A stretch of 64,000 nucleotides of DNA. Source: Mucilaginibacter gossypiicola (GTDB lineage: Bacteria; Bacteroidota; Bacteroidia; Sphingobacteriales; Sphingobacteriaceae). Positions 1 through 9,249 of the stretch are shown here, in pieces. The translations under genes and the position numbers were made by a program. The stretch covers positions 838,495 through 902,494 of the forward strand of contig NZ_FOCL01000004.1 of NCBI RefSeq assembly GCF_900110105.1, read 5' to 3'. Within the stretch, counting starts at the first letter, position 1. Every line of letters begins with the position of its first letter. The notes under the pieces are model-generated. The model was not told where the DNA came from. It did not search any database and was given only the letters and a program-made list of their open reading frames with translations.

Positions 1-509
1 GCTGTTTTAAGGCGGATCATGTTGATATACTCTTCAATACTTACGTCGTTGCGTTGCTCAAAGCTCATGTCAATCTGCTGACCTTCGCACACACCGGTTG
101 CGGTATCATTGAAAACATCAAGTACCCTGCGCAAAATGTTGTCATCAACCTTCATCATCATGCGGTTGGCTTCAACCATCATCGCATCACCCGAAAGGAT
201 AGCCACATTGGCATTCCATTTTTCATGAACGGTTGCCTTGCCACGGCGAAGAGGGGCTTTATCCATAATGTCATCATGCATCAGCGTGAAGTTGTGGAAT
301 ACTTCTATAGCCAGTGCGGGCTCAATAGCTTTATCAACGTCACCGCCAAAAAGATCGCAGGCCAGCAGGAGCAAGGCAGGGCGCATACGTTTGCCGCCAA
401 TAGATAAAATATAGCTTATCGGCTCGTACAAATCGGCCGGGTAAGCCGGGTAGCTTAATTTGCCTACCGCATCAATTATTAGTAACTGTAACTCTGTAAG
501 TTGTTTCAT
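1..509 (-). CDS. Polyprenyl diphosphate synthase, 5' part only
   Basis: This is the N-terminal ~170 residues of a trans-isoprenyl diphosphate synthase; the gene runs off the left edge. It starts with ATG at 509 on the minus strand (MKQLTELQLL). The family signatures are clear: GGKRMRPALLLLACDLF near residue 37 and the first Asp-rich motif DDIMD at about residue 80, which binds Mg-diphosphate, followed by RRGKATVHEKW and a GDAMM segment. Enzymes of this type condense isopentenyl diphosphate units into C30-C45 chains for menaquinone or similar quinones. Chain length cannot be assigned because the second Asp-rich motif lies outside the window. The only long open frame on the other strand here is a shadow. 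Confidence 0.9.
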   Translation of the reverse strand, partial: MKQLTELQLLIIDAVGKLSYPAYPADLYEPISYILSIGGKRMRPALLLLACDLFGGDVDKAIEPALAIEVFHNFTLMHDDIMDKAPLRRGKATVHEKWNANVAILSGDAMMVEANRMMMKVDDNILRRVLDVFNDTATGVCEGQQIDMSFEQRNDVSIEEYINMIRLKT

Positions 510-610
510 TTATTTAGGGGGAACCCTGATTTGCCCGATTTTAGGATTTCCTGATGTGATTAGCAAGTTTTTTGATCAAGCAATCTTATAATCAAGTAAA
601 TCATGGTTCA

Positions 611-2749
611 TTATTCTTGTACCAGTGAAAAATCTATCTGCTTTTTGGTTAGGTCAACCTGTTTTACTTTGATCTTTACTTCATCGCCCAGCTGATAGAT
701 CTTCTTTTTACGCTGACCGATGATGGCATAGTTTTTTTCGTCCAAAGTATAAAAATCATCCGAAATATCGCGCAGGCGAATCATGCCTTCACATTTGTTT
801 TCGATGATCTCTACATACATGCCCCATTCAGTAACCCCCGATATGATGCCCATAAAGGTATTGCCAACCTGGTCGCGAAGATACTCAGCTTGTTTATATT
901 TTACTGATGAACGTTCTGCATCGGCAGCCTTTTTCTCCATTAAAGAACTGTGCGAACATAGTTTTTCATAAAACTCGGCATTTGCCGACTGACCGCCATT
1001 TAAATAATGAAACAGGAGCCTGTGTACCATCACATCCGGGTAACGACGAATAGGCGAGGTAAAGTGCGTGTAGTGATCAAAAGCCAAACCGTAATGACTG
1101 CTGCTTTTGGTTGTATAAATAGCTTTGGCCATTGAGCGGATAGCGAGGTGTGTTAACACGTTCTGCTCTTTTTTACCTTCCACATCTTCCATCAGGTAAT
1201 TAAGGGATTTGGCTGTTTCCTTGTCAGATTTGGTGTTGATCTTATAACCAAACCTTGCTGCAAACTGGGCAAAGTTAGCCAGCGCGTCGGGTTTGGGCGA
1301 ATCATGCACACGGTAAACAAATGTATATTTATGTTTTCCTTTGCCCATTTTGCTTACCCGCTCAGCTACTTTACGGTTGGCCAGCAGCATGAAATCTTCA
1401 ATGAGTTTGTGGGCATCTTTACGTTCTTTCACATAAACGCCAATTGGCTTGCCGGTTTCATCAAGTTTAAATTTAACCTCGGTGGTTTCAAAGCTGATGG
1501 CGCCGTTTTTAAATTTGCGGTCGCGCAGTTTATAGGCCAGTGCGTTAAGCTTAAATATTTCTTCCTTAAAATCACCCTCGCCGGTTTCTATTACTTCCTG
1601 TACTTCTTCGTAGGTAAAGCGTCTGTCGGAGTAAATGATGGTTTTGCCATACCATTCGGTAATGATATTGGCGTTTTCATCCATCTCAAACACTGCCGAA
1701 AAGCAAAGCTTCTCTTCTTTAGGGCGAAGGGAGCAAAGCCCATTTGATAATCTTTCGGGAAGCATCGGTATCACCCTATCCACAAGGTATACTGATGTTG
1801 CCCGGTCCAGAGCTTCTTTATCCAAAGCCGAATCTGGAATAATGTAATGTGATACATCGGCGATATGAACCCCCACTTCGTAGTTGCCATTTTCCAGTAC
1901 ACGATAGGATAGGGCATCGTCAAAGTCTTTGGCATCAAACGGGTCGATGGTAAAAGTTGTAATGTTGCGGAAATCACGGCGTTTAGAGATTTCTTCGGGC
2001 GTGATCACGTCCGGAATTTCTTCAGCATCATGTTCTACTTCGGCAGGAAATGCCAGCGGAAAACCATACTCGGCAAGGATGGCGTTCATCTCCGTGTCGT
2101 TTTCACCCTGAGCACCTAAAACATGCTTGATACGGCCGATAGGGTTTTTAGCCTCCGTTGGCCAGTCGGTAATTTCAGCGACAGCTTTAATGCCATTTTT
2201 AGCCCCGTTCAATTCGGAGATAGGAATAAAGATATCGTGCATCATCTTGCGGTCATCGGGGATGAAGAATGCATAGCGCTCCGACAGTTTTACAATACCT
2301 GTAAACTCCATTTTAGCGCGCTGCAGGATCTCGATAACCTCACCTTCCTTATGCTTACCCTTGCTTTTGGCATATACATAAACTTTTACCCGGTCGCCGT
2401 TAAGGGCGGTGCGCAGTTTACGTGGAGCGATGAAAATATCGCTTTCAAATTCATCATCGGTTACGATAAAGGCCGAACCATCGTTGGTAAGATCTACCAC
2501 ACCTTCAATAAAAGTTTTAAGTTCGAGCAGCTGGAATTTGCCGGGAGCGATCTCTTTTAGTACGGATTTTTTAACCTCGTCCTTTAAAATATCGTAGATG
2601 ATCTCGCGCGATTCGGGATCGCGAACGTTTAATTTAGCAGAAACCTGTTTATAGTTGAGTGGCGTATTGCCGTTTTGTTCAAATATATCAAGTACCATTT
2701 GGGTAAGTACCTGGTGTATAGAAGAGTTGTTTTTCTTGCGTTTAGACAT
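611..2749 (-). CDS. rnr: Ribonuclease R (RNB-family exoribonuclease)
   Basis: A 712-residue processive 3'-5' exoribonuclease of the RNase II/R family, which degrades structured RNA in the cytoplasm. In order: an N-terminal winged-helix-like segment (~10-75), cold-shock OB domains (~80-210), the RNB catalytic domain (~255-585) with the Asp cluster in DPFDAKDFDDALSY (from ~269), and a C-terminal S1 domain (~625-708, starting near GNTFMGIISGVTEWGMYVEI). The length is normal for Bacteroidota RNase R. The gene stands alone between the prenyl synthase and the ABC gene, all on the same strand, with ~100 and ~80 bp gaps. No disablement is seen. Confidence 0.95.
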   Translation of the reverse strand: MSKRKKNNSSIHQVLTQMVLDIFEQNGNTPLNYKQVSAKLNVRDPESREIIYDILKDEVKKSVLKEIAPGKFQLLELKTFIEGVVDLTNDGSAFIVTDDEFESDIFIAPRKLRTALNGDRVKVYVYAKSKGKHKEGEVIEILQRAKMEFTGIVKLSERYAFFIPDDRKMMHDIFIPISELNGAKNGIKAVAEITDWPTEAKNPIGRIKHVLGAQGENDTEMNAILAEYGFPLAFPAEVEHDAEEIPDVITPEEISKRRDFRNITTFTIDPFDAKDFDDALSYRVLENGNYEVGVHIADVSHYIIPDSALDKEALDRATSVYLVDRVIPMLPERLSNGLCSLRPKEEKLCFSAVFEMDENANIITEWYGKTIIYSDRRFTYEEVQEVIETGEGDFKEEIFKLNALAYKLRDRKFKNGAISFETTEVKFKLDETGKPIGVYVKERKDAHKLIEDFMLLANRKVAERVSKMGKGKHKYTFVYRVHDSPKPDALANFAQFAARFGYKINTKSDKETAKSLNYLMEDVEGKKEQNVLTHLAIRSMAKAIYTTKSSSHYGLAFDHYTHFTSPIRRYPDVMVHRLLFHYLNGGQSANAEFYEKLCSHSSLMEKKAADAERSSVKYKQAEYLRDQVGNTFMGIISGVTEWGMYVEIIENKCEGMIRLRDISDDFYTLDEKNYAIIGQRKKKIYQLGDEVKIKVKQVDLTKKQIDFSLVQE

Positions 2750-2827
2750 AGAATAGTATTTGCATCAAAGATACTGAATTTTGTATACCCCTTCCTGGCC
2801 TAAGATCGATGGATAAAGCTGTTTTAA

Positions 2828-4525
2828 TCAACCGGGTATCGAAGCTATCAGCCTTTTGGTATATTCCTCCTTCGGGCGATAATAAATATCATCAGGATAG
2901 CCTGTTTCTACTATCTCGCCCTTGTTCATCACCATCATCCTGTCGGAGATATGCTTGATTACAGCCAGATCATGAGATATGAAAATGTAGGTAAGCTTAA
3001 GTTCGTCCTGCAGTTCGCGGATGAGGTTCAACACCTGGGCCTGTACCGATACATCAAGTGCCGAAACCGATTCATCACAAATGATAAACTTAGGCTGAAG
3101 CGCTAACGCCCTCGCTATTACGATCCGTTGCCTTTGACCGCCCGAAAACTCGTGAGGATAGCGGTTAAAATGTGCGGGTTGCAGGTTAACCCGTTCAAGC
3201 AATTCAATTACTTTACGTTTTCGGGTAGCATCGTTATTGTAAAACTGATGCACTTGCAAGGGTTCCATAAGTGATTGCCCAACGGTGAGTTTAGGGTTTA
3301 ATGACGAATAAGGGTCCTGAAAAATGATCTGGATATCCTTCCTGATCTGTCGCAACTCATCCTTTTTAAGTTTACGGAGATCGGTACCCTCAAAAGATAC
3401 TCTGCCCGATGTAGGTTCAATCAACCTTAAGATGCTTCGTCCTAAAGTGGTTTTGCCACAGCCCGATTCGCCGACGAGGCCTAAGGTTTCGCCGGGATAT
3501 ACTTCAAAGCTTACATTGTTTACCGCTTTTACAACATGATCTTTTCGTTTAAAGAGTCCTGTATCTGTGGGGAACCATGTATTTAATTTCTCTGCCTTTA
3601 ACAGCGGCTGCTGTTCATATAGTTTTCGTTTTCTTTCGGCAATTTCAACATCCGGATAATGATATAATTCCCTGATGCTTTCGATGGTTAATGCCGGTTT
3701 ATCTTCATTCAGGAAATCGGCTACAACAGGTAGCTTTTTCAAATGCTGTTGCGGCGAAGGGCGGCATGCCAGTAAGCCCTTGGTGTAGGGATGTTTAGGG
3801 TTTGCAAACAGATCATTTATCGTAGCTTCCTCCACAATTTCGCCTTTGTACATTACCAAAACCCGGTCGGCAATTTCTTTGATCACCCCCAAATCATGAG
3901 ATATAAAGATCAGGCTCATGTGCCGTTCGGCTTTGAGCTTATGCAATAATTCAATAATTGTTTTCTGTACGGTAACGTCGAGCGCTGTGGTTGGCTCATC
4001 GGCAATCAAAATCTCCGGGTTACAGGCCAAAGCCATAGCAATCATTACCCTTTGTTTTTGTCCGCCTGATATTTGATGAGGATAGCTATCAAATATCGCT
4101 TCGGGCCGGGGTAGTTGAACTTCGTTGAACAGGTTGATGGTTTTTTGTTTGGCTTCGGCTTTACTCACCCCCAAATGCAGCCTGATTGCCTCCGTAAGCT
4201 GAAAGCCGCAGGTGAGCACCGGGTTAAGCGATGTCATCGGTTCCTGGAAGATCATGGCCACCTGGTTGCCGCGTACATGCTGCATTTCATCTTCAGATAA
4301 TTTGCACAGGCATACGCCGTTTAAAAGTACCGAGCCTTCAATTGCAGCCTGATCTTCGTTCAGCAAGCGCATCAATGCAAGTGAAGTAACAGACTTTCCA
4401 GACCCCGATTCGCCTACAATACCAATAGTTTCGCCCTTATTAAGTGTAAAAGAAATTCCTTTTACCGCGCTAAACTGGCTTTTGCCATTTTTAAAACTAA
4501 CTGACAGGTCGGTTACTTGAAGCAT
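2828..4525 (-). CDS. Peptide/nickel-type ABC transporter, two fused ATPase domains (DppD-DppF-like)
   Basis: A 565-residue protein carrying two complete nucleotide-binding domains of the oligopeptide-transporter class. NBD1 (~1-270) has Walker A GESGSGKS, signature SGGQKQR and Walker B ILIADEPTTALD. NBD2 (~305-560) has GESGCGKT, SGGQRQR and FIICDESVSALD, with Ser where Pro is usual. Each NBD is followed by the family's C-terminal oligopeptide-type extension (for example HPYTKGLLACRPSP). It would power import of peptides or another solute through membrane permeases, but no permease or binding protein is encoded nearby. The start codon overlaps the stop of the upstream exonuclease gene by one base (TAATG), so the two are probably translationally coupled. 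Confidence 0.92.
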   Translation of the reverse strand: MLQVTDLSVSFKNGKSQFSAVKGISFTLNKGETIGIVGESGSGKSVTSLALMRLLNEDQAAIEGSVLLNGVCLCKLSEDEMQHVRGNQVAMIFQEPMTSLNPVLTCGFQLTEAIRLHLGVSKAEAKQKTINLFNEVQLPRPEAIFDSYPHQISGGQKQRVMIAMALACNPEILIADEPTTALDVTVQKTIIELLHKLKAERHMSLIFISHDLGVIKEIADRVLVMYKGEIVEEATINDLFANPKHPYTKGLLACRPSPQQHLKKLPVVADFLNEDKPALTIESIRELYHYPDVEIAERKRKLYEQQPLLKAEKLNTWFPTDTGLFKRKDHVVKAVNNVSFEVYPGETLGLVGESGCGKTTLGRSILRLIEPTSGRVSFEGTDLRKLKKDELRQIRKDIQIIFQDPYSSLNPKLTVGQSLMEPLQVHQFYNNDATRKRKVIELLERVNLQPAHFNRYPHEFSGGQRQRIVIARALALQPKFIICDESVSALDVSVQAQVLNLIRELQDELKLTYIFISHDLAVIKHISDRMMVMNKGEIVETGYPDDIYYRPKEEYTKRLIASIPG

Positions 4526-5232
4526 TAGCCTACTATGGTTATAAATTCGTCAGGTATCAGTTCTTCGCCCCTGTAGCGCCTTAATAATTGTGCTGTGGCA
4601 ACCACATCCTTTTGGCAGTAAGCACAAATTCGCTCTAATTGATTTTCCTGCCAGTAAACCCGCCCCACATCGCTGCCGTCGATATCGTCTTTAGGGGTAG
4701 GGATATTAAAAATAGTGCTGAGTAGATTTAAAGAGGTATAGTGTTTATGATCACCAAACTTCCACAGCTCCATGGTATCCAAATGGGAAATTTCCCAGGG
4801 TTTTTTACCTGCTATTTGTAACTGCTGAGGAAAAGGCATGCCGTTTACCAATAACCTTCGGCAGATATAGGGAAAGTCAAATTCTTTACCGTTATGAGCA
4901 CATAAAATAAGGTTAGCAGGCTGACTGAAAAGCAGGTTGCAAAATTTGGTAAGCAATTCCTTTTCATCATGTGATGCAAAAGATTTTACCCGCAGGCCTA
5001 TATTCTTGCCGGCAGTAAAGATCCCGGCCGAAATGCAAACTATTTTACCAAATTCGGCCCAGATGCCGGCACGCTCGTAATGGGTGTCGGCAGCTTCGTC
5101 TTTGCGCTGATGCCGGGTTTTTAGGTCCCATAAAACCTGCAGATTTTCGGGCACTTGTTCGTGACTGCTGTATTGGGGTACAGTTTCAATATCAATTACC
5201 AGTATATTATGCAGGTCGTATTGTTCAAGCAT
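4525..5232 (-). CDS. DEDD-type 3'-5' exonuclease (PolB-like exonuclease family)
   Basis: A 235-residue RNase H-fold exonuclease. The DEDD metal-binding motifs are visible: VIDIETVPQY (ExoI, ~residue 13), ILCAHNGKEFDFPYICRRLL (ExoII, ~115-135) and YCQKDVVATAQLL (ExoIII, ~205). This matches the stand-alone predicted PolB-like 3'-5' exonuclease family common in Bacteroidota; the nucleic-acid substrate is not known from sequence. It is the first gene of a two-gene unit with the ABC ATPase (one-base stop/start overlap). The ~100 bp upstream, towards PBP1C, is AT-rich and probably holds the promoter. Confidence 0.82.
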   Translation of the reverse strand: MLEQYDLHNILVIDIETVPQYSSHEQVPENLQVLWDLKTRHQRKDEAADTHYERAGIWAEFGKIVCISAGIFTAGKNIGLRVKSFASHDEKELLTKFCNLLFSQPANLILCAHNGKEFDFPYICRRLLVNGMPFPQQLQIAGKKPWEISHLDTMELWKFGDHKHYTSLNLLSTIFNIPTPKDDIDGSDVGRVYWQENQLERICAYCQKDVVATAQLLRRYRGEELIPDEFITIVG

Positions 5233-5330
5233 CCCGTTAAAAATTACGGAAGCAAGATAATGATAATGTTATTAGATAATAACGATAGGGATTTAGTTTA
5301 CAGAAAAATTAAGAAGGCCAAAACCGCGTT

Positions 5331-7721
5331 TTATTTCTTCAATATTTCAAACCCTATGCTGATTGTATTGCCATTGCCGTCAACCAAAGTGAGGATATGT
5401 TTGCCCGGAGGCGGGTTTAAGGCCATTTGATGAAAGTCTTTGGTTTCGCCAACGTATTGATCATCCAAATGCCAAAATATTTTCATCCCCGGCTGGCGGT
5501 GGGCAGCGTTGCAGATCATGCGGCCACGCGTGCCATCAGCCTCGAGGGGAACATATATTTTAGCGTCGTTTTTGGGGTAGATCACTTCCATGGTGTTCCC
5601 GTTTTCGGCCTGGGCGCAATCCGCGCGAAATGGCGGCAGTACATGATATTGATAGTTTCTGGCTTTGTAATAGTATTCCATAGATGGCGGCAGCACAAAC
5701 CAGCTTTTATTGAGGATATTATCCGGTGGTTCGCAATTGCCGTTTACCTGCCATTTGGCATCGGCTGATAAATGAACCAATTGATGGTAAGGGCAAACCG
5801 GTGCTTTTAAGCCGCTTTTAGGTACATATTGTTCGTCAACATCCTGGCAGTATTGTCCCGCACGATAACCGCTTTGTCTGCATACATTTATTTTTACCAT
5901 TTCGCCTATGGGCATCTCAAACCAATCACGCGATACAGGCAATAGCCTGAAGATCTCAAACAGGGCAGGGGCGGCTGTATTTATACCTGTTAATCCTGGT
6001 CTGCCTTCACCATCAGTATTGCCAACCCAAACACCAACTACATATTTGGGTGTAACTCCAATGGCCCAGCCATCCCGAAAGCCAAAGCTTGTTCCGGTTT
6101 TCCAGGCAACACGCTGGCTTGAGCTAAACTGCTGCCAAAGCATTTCCTCGCCCGGGCGCATAACTTCTTCCATAGCCTGGAAGGTATAATAAATGGAAGC
6201 CGCATCCAATAACCCTGATTTTTGAAGTTCCAGTCGGGTACTTACCTTTTTTTCGTAAACCGGATTATGAAAATCGGCAGGATTATACTTGCCGTTGTTT
6301 TTGTTGTAATGATTGAGTACACGAGCCATATCTGCATAGGCACCACTTAATTCCCAAAGTGTGTTTTCGCCTCCGCCTAATATTAATGAGAGGCCGTAGT
6401 GATCAGCGGGTTTGGTTAATGTGGTGATCCCGGCTTTATGCAAGAAATCATAAAAGCGCTCGTATTTATATTGCTGCAGCATTTTAACTGCCGGTACATT
6501 TAACGAACGGGATAAAGCCCGTGATGCAGGTACGGCTCCATCGTAACCCAGGTCAAAGTTTTCGGGATGATAACCAGCTATCATGGTAGGTACATCGGGC
6601 ATCAGGCTGTTGGGTAATATCAGGCCGTCGTGCAGCATTGCAGCGTAAAGCAGCGGTTTTAAGGTACTTCCGGGACTTCGGGGAGCATCTATTACATCAA
6701 CATCGCTTTCCATCTGTGGATCTTCACGATGGGCTATATTGCCCGCATAGGCAAGGGTTGAACCTGTTTCAACGTCAAGCACAATAGCTGCTATATTGTT
6801 GATATCATTCGCTTTTAATAAACTATGGTGTTGCTCCAGGATATCATTTACCTGCTGTTGAAGCGATGATTTGATACTGCTTGTAATGCGCGTATCTCCA
6901 TCGGGATTTGCCTGGTGGTCCGCTTTAAAGCGTTGCAGCAGGTGCGGGGCGAGCTGGGGTAAAGGCATTGGTCTGTCGGGTACTGGTTCCAACCGGGCGA
7001 GGGCCGCAGTGGTACTGTCGATAATACCCGCTTTATGGAGCTTGTCCAATAACGAATTTCGTTTGCGGAGCAATATAGCCCTGTTCCGGCCGGGGTGAAC
7101 TAACGAAGGAGAGTTGGGCAACACAGCCATAGCCGCCATTTCGCCCCAGGAAAGCTTATCCGGACTGCGGCCAAAATACCGCCATGACGCGGCATCCAAT
7201 CCAATAACATTGGTGCCAAAGGGCGCATTGCTGGTGTATAAAGCTAAGATTTCGCCTTTGCTATAGGTTATTTCAAGGCGCATGGCCATGAAAATTTCCT
7301 TTAGCTTGTTCCATATGTTGCGTTTATGTTTGGTAGCCAGCCTGATCACCTGCATGGTGATGGTGCTGCCGCCGCTGCTAACTTTTTTTGAGTTGAGGTT
7401 TTGTTTGATGGCCCGACTGAAAGCAACAATATCAAAGCCGGGATGGCGCTCAAAACGTTTATCCTCAAAAGTGATAATACATTGTTTAAATTTTTCAGGC
7501 ACATCGGCATTATAAGGGAAACGCCATTGCCCGTCGCTGGCGATGGATGCCCCAAGTAATTGACCCTGATCATCATCAATTACGTACGACGTTGGACTAT
7601 TAAATAAGGGCTTGGGCAAACAAAACCAAAATATGAGGGTTAAAACAAACAAAAAGAAAAGCGATGCTATTACTTTAGGCTTTTTTAAATAACTTTTAGC
7701 TCGTTTTAGCACAAATTGCAT
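5331..7721 (-). CDS. pbpC: Penicillin-binding protein 1C (bifunctional transglycosylase/transpeptidase)
   Basis: A 796-residue class A penicillin-binding protein that polymerises and cross-links peptidoglycan on the periplasmic face. One N-terminal membrane helix (~19-38) is followed by the GT51 transglycosylase domain (catalytic Glu in ITFEDKRFERHPGFD, then SGGSTITMQ), the transpeptidase domain with SPGSTLKP (SxxK, ~355), SRSLNVP (SxN) and KTGTSFGFRDGW (KTG), and a ~90-residue C-terminal BiPBP_C Ig-like domain, which is diagnostic of PBP1C. In many bacteria PBP1C is paired with an alpha-2-macroglobulin gene; none is adjacent here. All catalytic motifs are intact. Confidence 0.93.
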   Translation of the reverse strand: MQFVLKRAKSYLKKPKVIASLFFLFVLTLIFWFCLPKPLFNSPTSYVIDDDQGQLLGASIASDGQWRFPYNADVPEKFKQCIITFEDKRFERHPGFDIVAFSRAIKQNLNSKKVSSGGSTITMQVIRLATKHKRNIWNKLKEIFMAMRLEITYSKGEILALYTSNAPFGTNVIGLDAASWRYFGRSPDKLSWGEMAAMAVLPNSPSLVHPGRNRAILLRKRNSLLDKLHKAGIIDSTTAALARLEPVPDRPMPLPQLAPHLLQRFKADHQANPDGDTRITSSIKSSLQQQVNDILEQHHSLLKANDINNIAAIVLDVETGSTLAYAGNIAHREDPQMESDVDVIDAPRSPGSTLKPLLYAAMLHDGLILPNSLMPDVPTMIAGYHPENFDLGYDGAVPASRALSRSLNVPAVKMLQQYKYERFYDFLHKAGITTLTKPADHYGLSLILGGGENTLWELSGAYADMARVLNHYNKNNGKYNPADFHNPVYEKKVSTRLELQKSGLLDAASIYYTFQAMEEVMRPGEEMLWQQFSSSQRVAWKTGTSFGFRDGWAIGVTPKYVVGVWVGNTDGEGRPGLTGINTAAPALFEIFRLLPVSRDWFEMPIGEMVKINVCRQSGYRAGQYCQDVDEQYVPKSGLKAPVCPYHQLVHLSADAKWQVNGNCEPPDNILNKSWFVLPPSMEYYYKARNYQYHVLPPFRADCAQAENGNTMEVIYPKNDAKIYVPLEADGTRGRMICNAAHRQPGMKIFWHLDDQYVGETKDFHQMALNPPPGKHILTLVDGNGNTISIGFEILKK

Positions 7722-7788
7722 TACTAAATATAAAAATATTAAGCCAGTTCAGGTTTATACAACTATAATTGTGGCAATAATACAATAA

Positions 7789-8514
7789 ATGACGATACAA
7801 AAATTATCAATTATTATCCCGGCTTATAACGAAGGTAATACCATACATTTAATTTTAGACAAAATTAAAGAGGTAAACCTTATCAATGATATTGAAAAAG
7901 AGGTGATCATTGTAAATGATTGCTCAAAGGATGATACAGAAGCTGCCATTTATAAATATAAGCTTGGTAACCCTGATGTTAATATACAATACTTTAAACA
8001 TGAAGTAAACATGGGGAAGGGGGCCGCTTTGCATACGGGCATCTCAAAAGCTACCGGGGATTATCTGATCATCCAGGATGCTGACCTTGAGTATGATCCT
8101 GCTGAATATAACGATTTGTTAAAGCCCGTTGTAGCAGGCTTTGCCGATGTGGTATACGGTTCGCGGTTTATGGGAAGCAACCCGCATCGTATCCTGTTTT
8201 TCTGGCACACCATAGGTAACAGGTGGCTTACTTTTGCCTCAAATTGGTTTTCAAATCTTAACCTTACAGATATGGAAACATGCTATAAGTTATTTAACAC
8301 TAAGCTTATTCAATCTATTAAACTTACCGAAAAGCGTTTTGGATTTGAGCCCGAGGTTACCCAGAAAATTGCCCGTGTTCCCCGTATAAGGATCTATGAG
8401 GTAGGTATTTCGTATTATGGCCGTACCTATGAAGAAGGTAAAAAGATAGGATGGAAGGATGGCGTAAGGGCCATTTACTGTATCCTTAAATTCGGTTTAT
8501 TTAAATCAAAGTAG
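7789..8514 (+). CDS. Family 2 glycosyltransferase (dolichyl-/polyprenyl-phosphate mannose synthase-like)
   Basis: A 241-residue cytosolic GT-A enzyme. The N-terminus LSIIIPAYNEGNTI is the nucleotide-sugar binding start of GT2, with metal-binding motif DYLIIQDADLEYDP near residue 100 and VVYGSRFMG after it. These match DPM1/GtrB-like enzymes that move a sugar from NDP-sugar to polyprenyl phosphate; no membrane anchor is present. The donor sugar cannot be told. It is divergent from PBP1C, and its last 9 bases overlap the 3' end of the convergent phosphopantetheinyl transferase gene. Confidence 0.88.
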   Translation: MTIQKLSIIIPAYNEGNTIHLILDKIKEVNLINDIEKEVIIVNDCSKDDTEAAIYKYKLGNPDVNIQYFKHEVNMGKGAALHTGISKATGDYLIIQDADLEYDPAEYNDLLKPVVAGFADVVYGSRFMGSNPHRILFFWHTIGNRWLTFASNWFSNLNLTDMETCYKLFNTKLIQSIKLTEKRFGFEPEVTQKIARVPRIRIYEVGISYYGRTYEEGKKIGWKDGVRAIYCILKFGLFKSK

Positions 8515-9246
8515 GTCGATGTCGTAAAACCGGATTGCAACCTGATCTTCACTTTCATAGGCCAGCGTGGCCAAATTGTTATCGTCAAGTTTGAAAGTTA
8601 TAAGCTTAATTTCTTTAGATGAATTGATGATCTTATTGTTTATCTGGTGATTACCATCTAAAGAAGGAATGTCTTTAAGACGCTCGTCCAGTCCCTGGCT
8701 CGTGAGTTTGGTAATGGCTTCTTTACGGGTCCAAAGGAGAATGAATTTTTCTTCCGGGTTATTTTGATTAATGAAACTGATTTCATCTTCGCTAAAATTA
8801 TCGGCAAGGATTTCTTTATAGGCGAATGAACGATCAATTTTTTCTGTGTCGATACCCACTCCGGTTTTTGATACAGCTATGGTTACCCACTCATCCGAAT
8901 GGGATACATTATAGTTGACCGTAGCCCCGGTAGTTTTTACAAAAGGCTTTTTATTAGGGCCAATGTCAAAACGGAGGTCTTCGGGTTGCTGGCCGAGATA
9001 TCTGCCCAAAATGATCCGCAGAGCACCGCGGCTCATCACAAAACGCTGCCTGTCTTTTTCCTGGTAATATCTGCCTGCCCGGTTTATTTCATCGGGCAGC
9101 AATAATTTAGTAAGCTCCCCGATAAATGAAAGATGATTGGCTATGTTAATTCTCCATACATCAACATGAGCGCCTGTAGTGAGGTTTAGGTCCTGCTGCC
9201 ATTCAACATTGTCAAGATAACGGATTTCAACCTTTACTAAATCCAT
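8506..9246 (-). CDS. 4'-phosphopantetheinyl transferase (Sfp-type)
   Basis: A 246-residue Sfp-superfamily enzyme that transfers phosphopantetheine from CoA to the conserved Ser of carrier domains. The family signatures are YNVSHSDEWVTIAVS (~115), GVGIDTEKIDRSF (Mg-binding Asp/Glu, ~131) and FILLWTRKEAITKLTSQGL (W-x-x-KEA, ~168-185). It is the third gene of the NRPS/PKS operon, starting 3 bp after the 1339-residue NRPS stop, so it most likely primes the PCP and ACP domains made upstream, and perhaps the A-PCP-TE protein at 26-29 kb. Its 3' end overlaps the convergent glycosyltransferase by 9 bp. Confidence 0.93.
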   Translation of the reverse strand: MDLVKVEIRYLDNVEWQQDLNLTTGAHVDVWRINIANHLSFIGELTKLLLPDEINRAGRYYQEKDRQRFVMSRGALRIILGRYLGQQPEDLRFDIGPNKKPFVKTTGATVNYNVSHSDEWVTIAVSKTGVGIDTEKIDRSFAYKEILADNFSEDEISFINQNNPEEKFILLWTRKEAITKLTSQGLDERLKDIPSLDGNHQINNKIINSSKEIKLITFKLDDNNLATLAYESEDQVAIRFYDIDLL

Positions 9247-9249
9247 AGC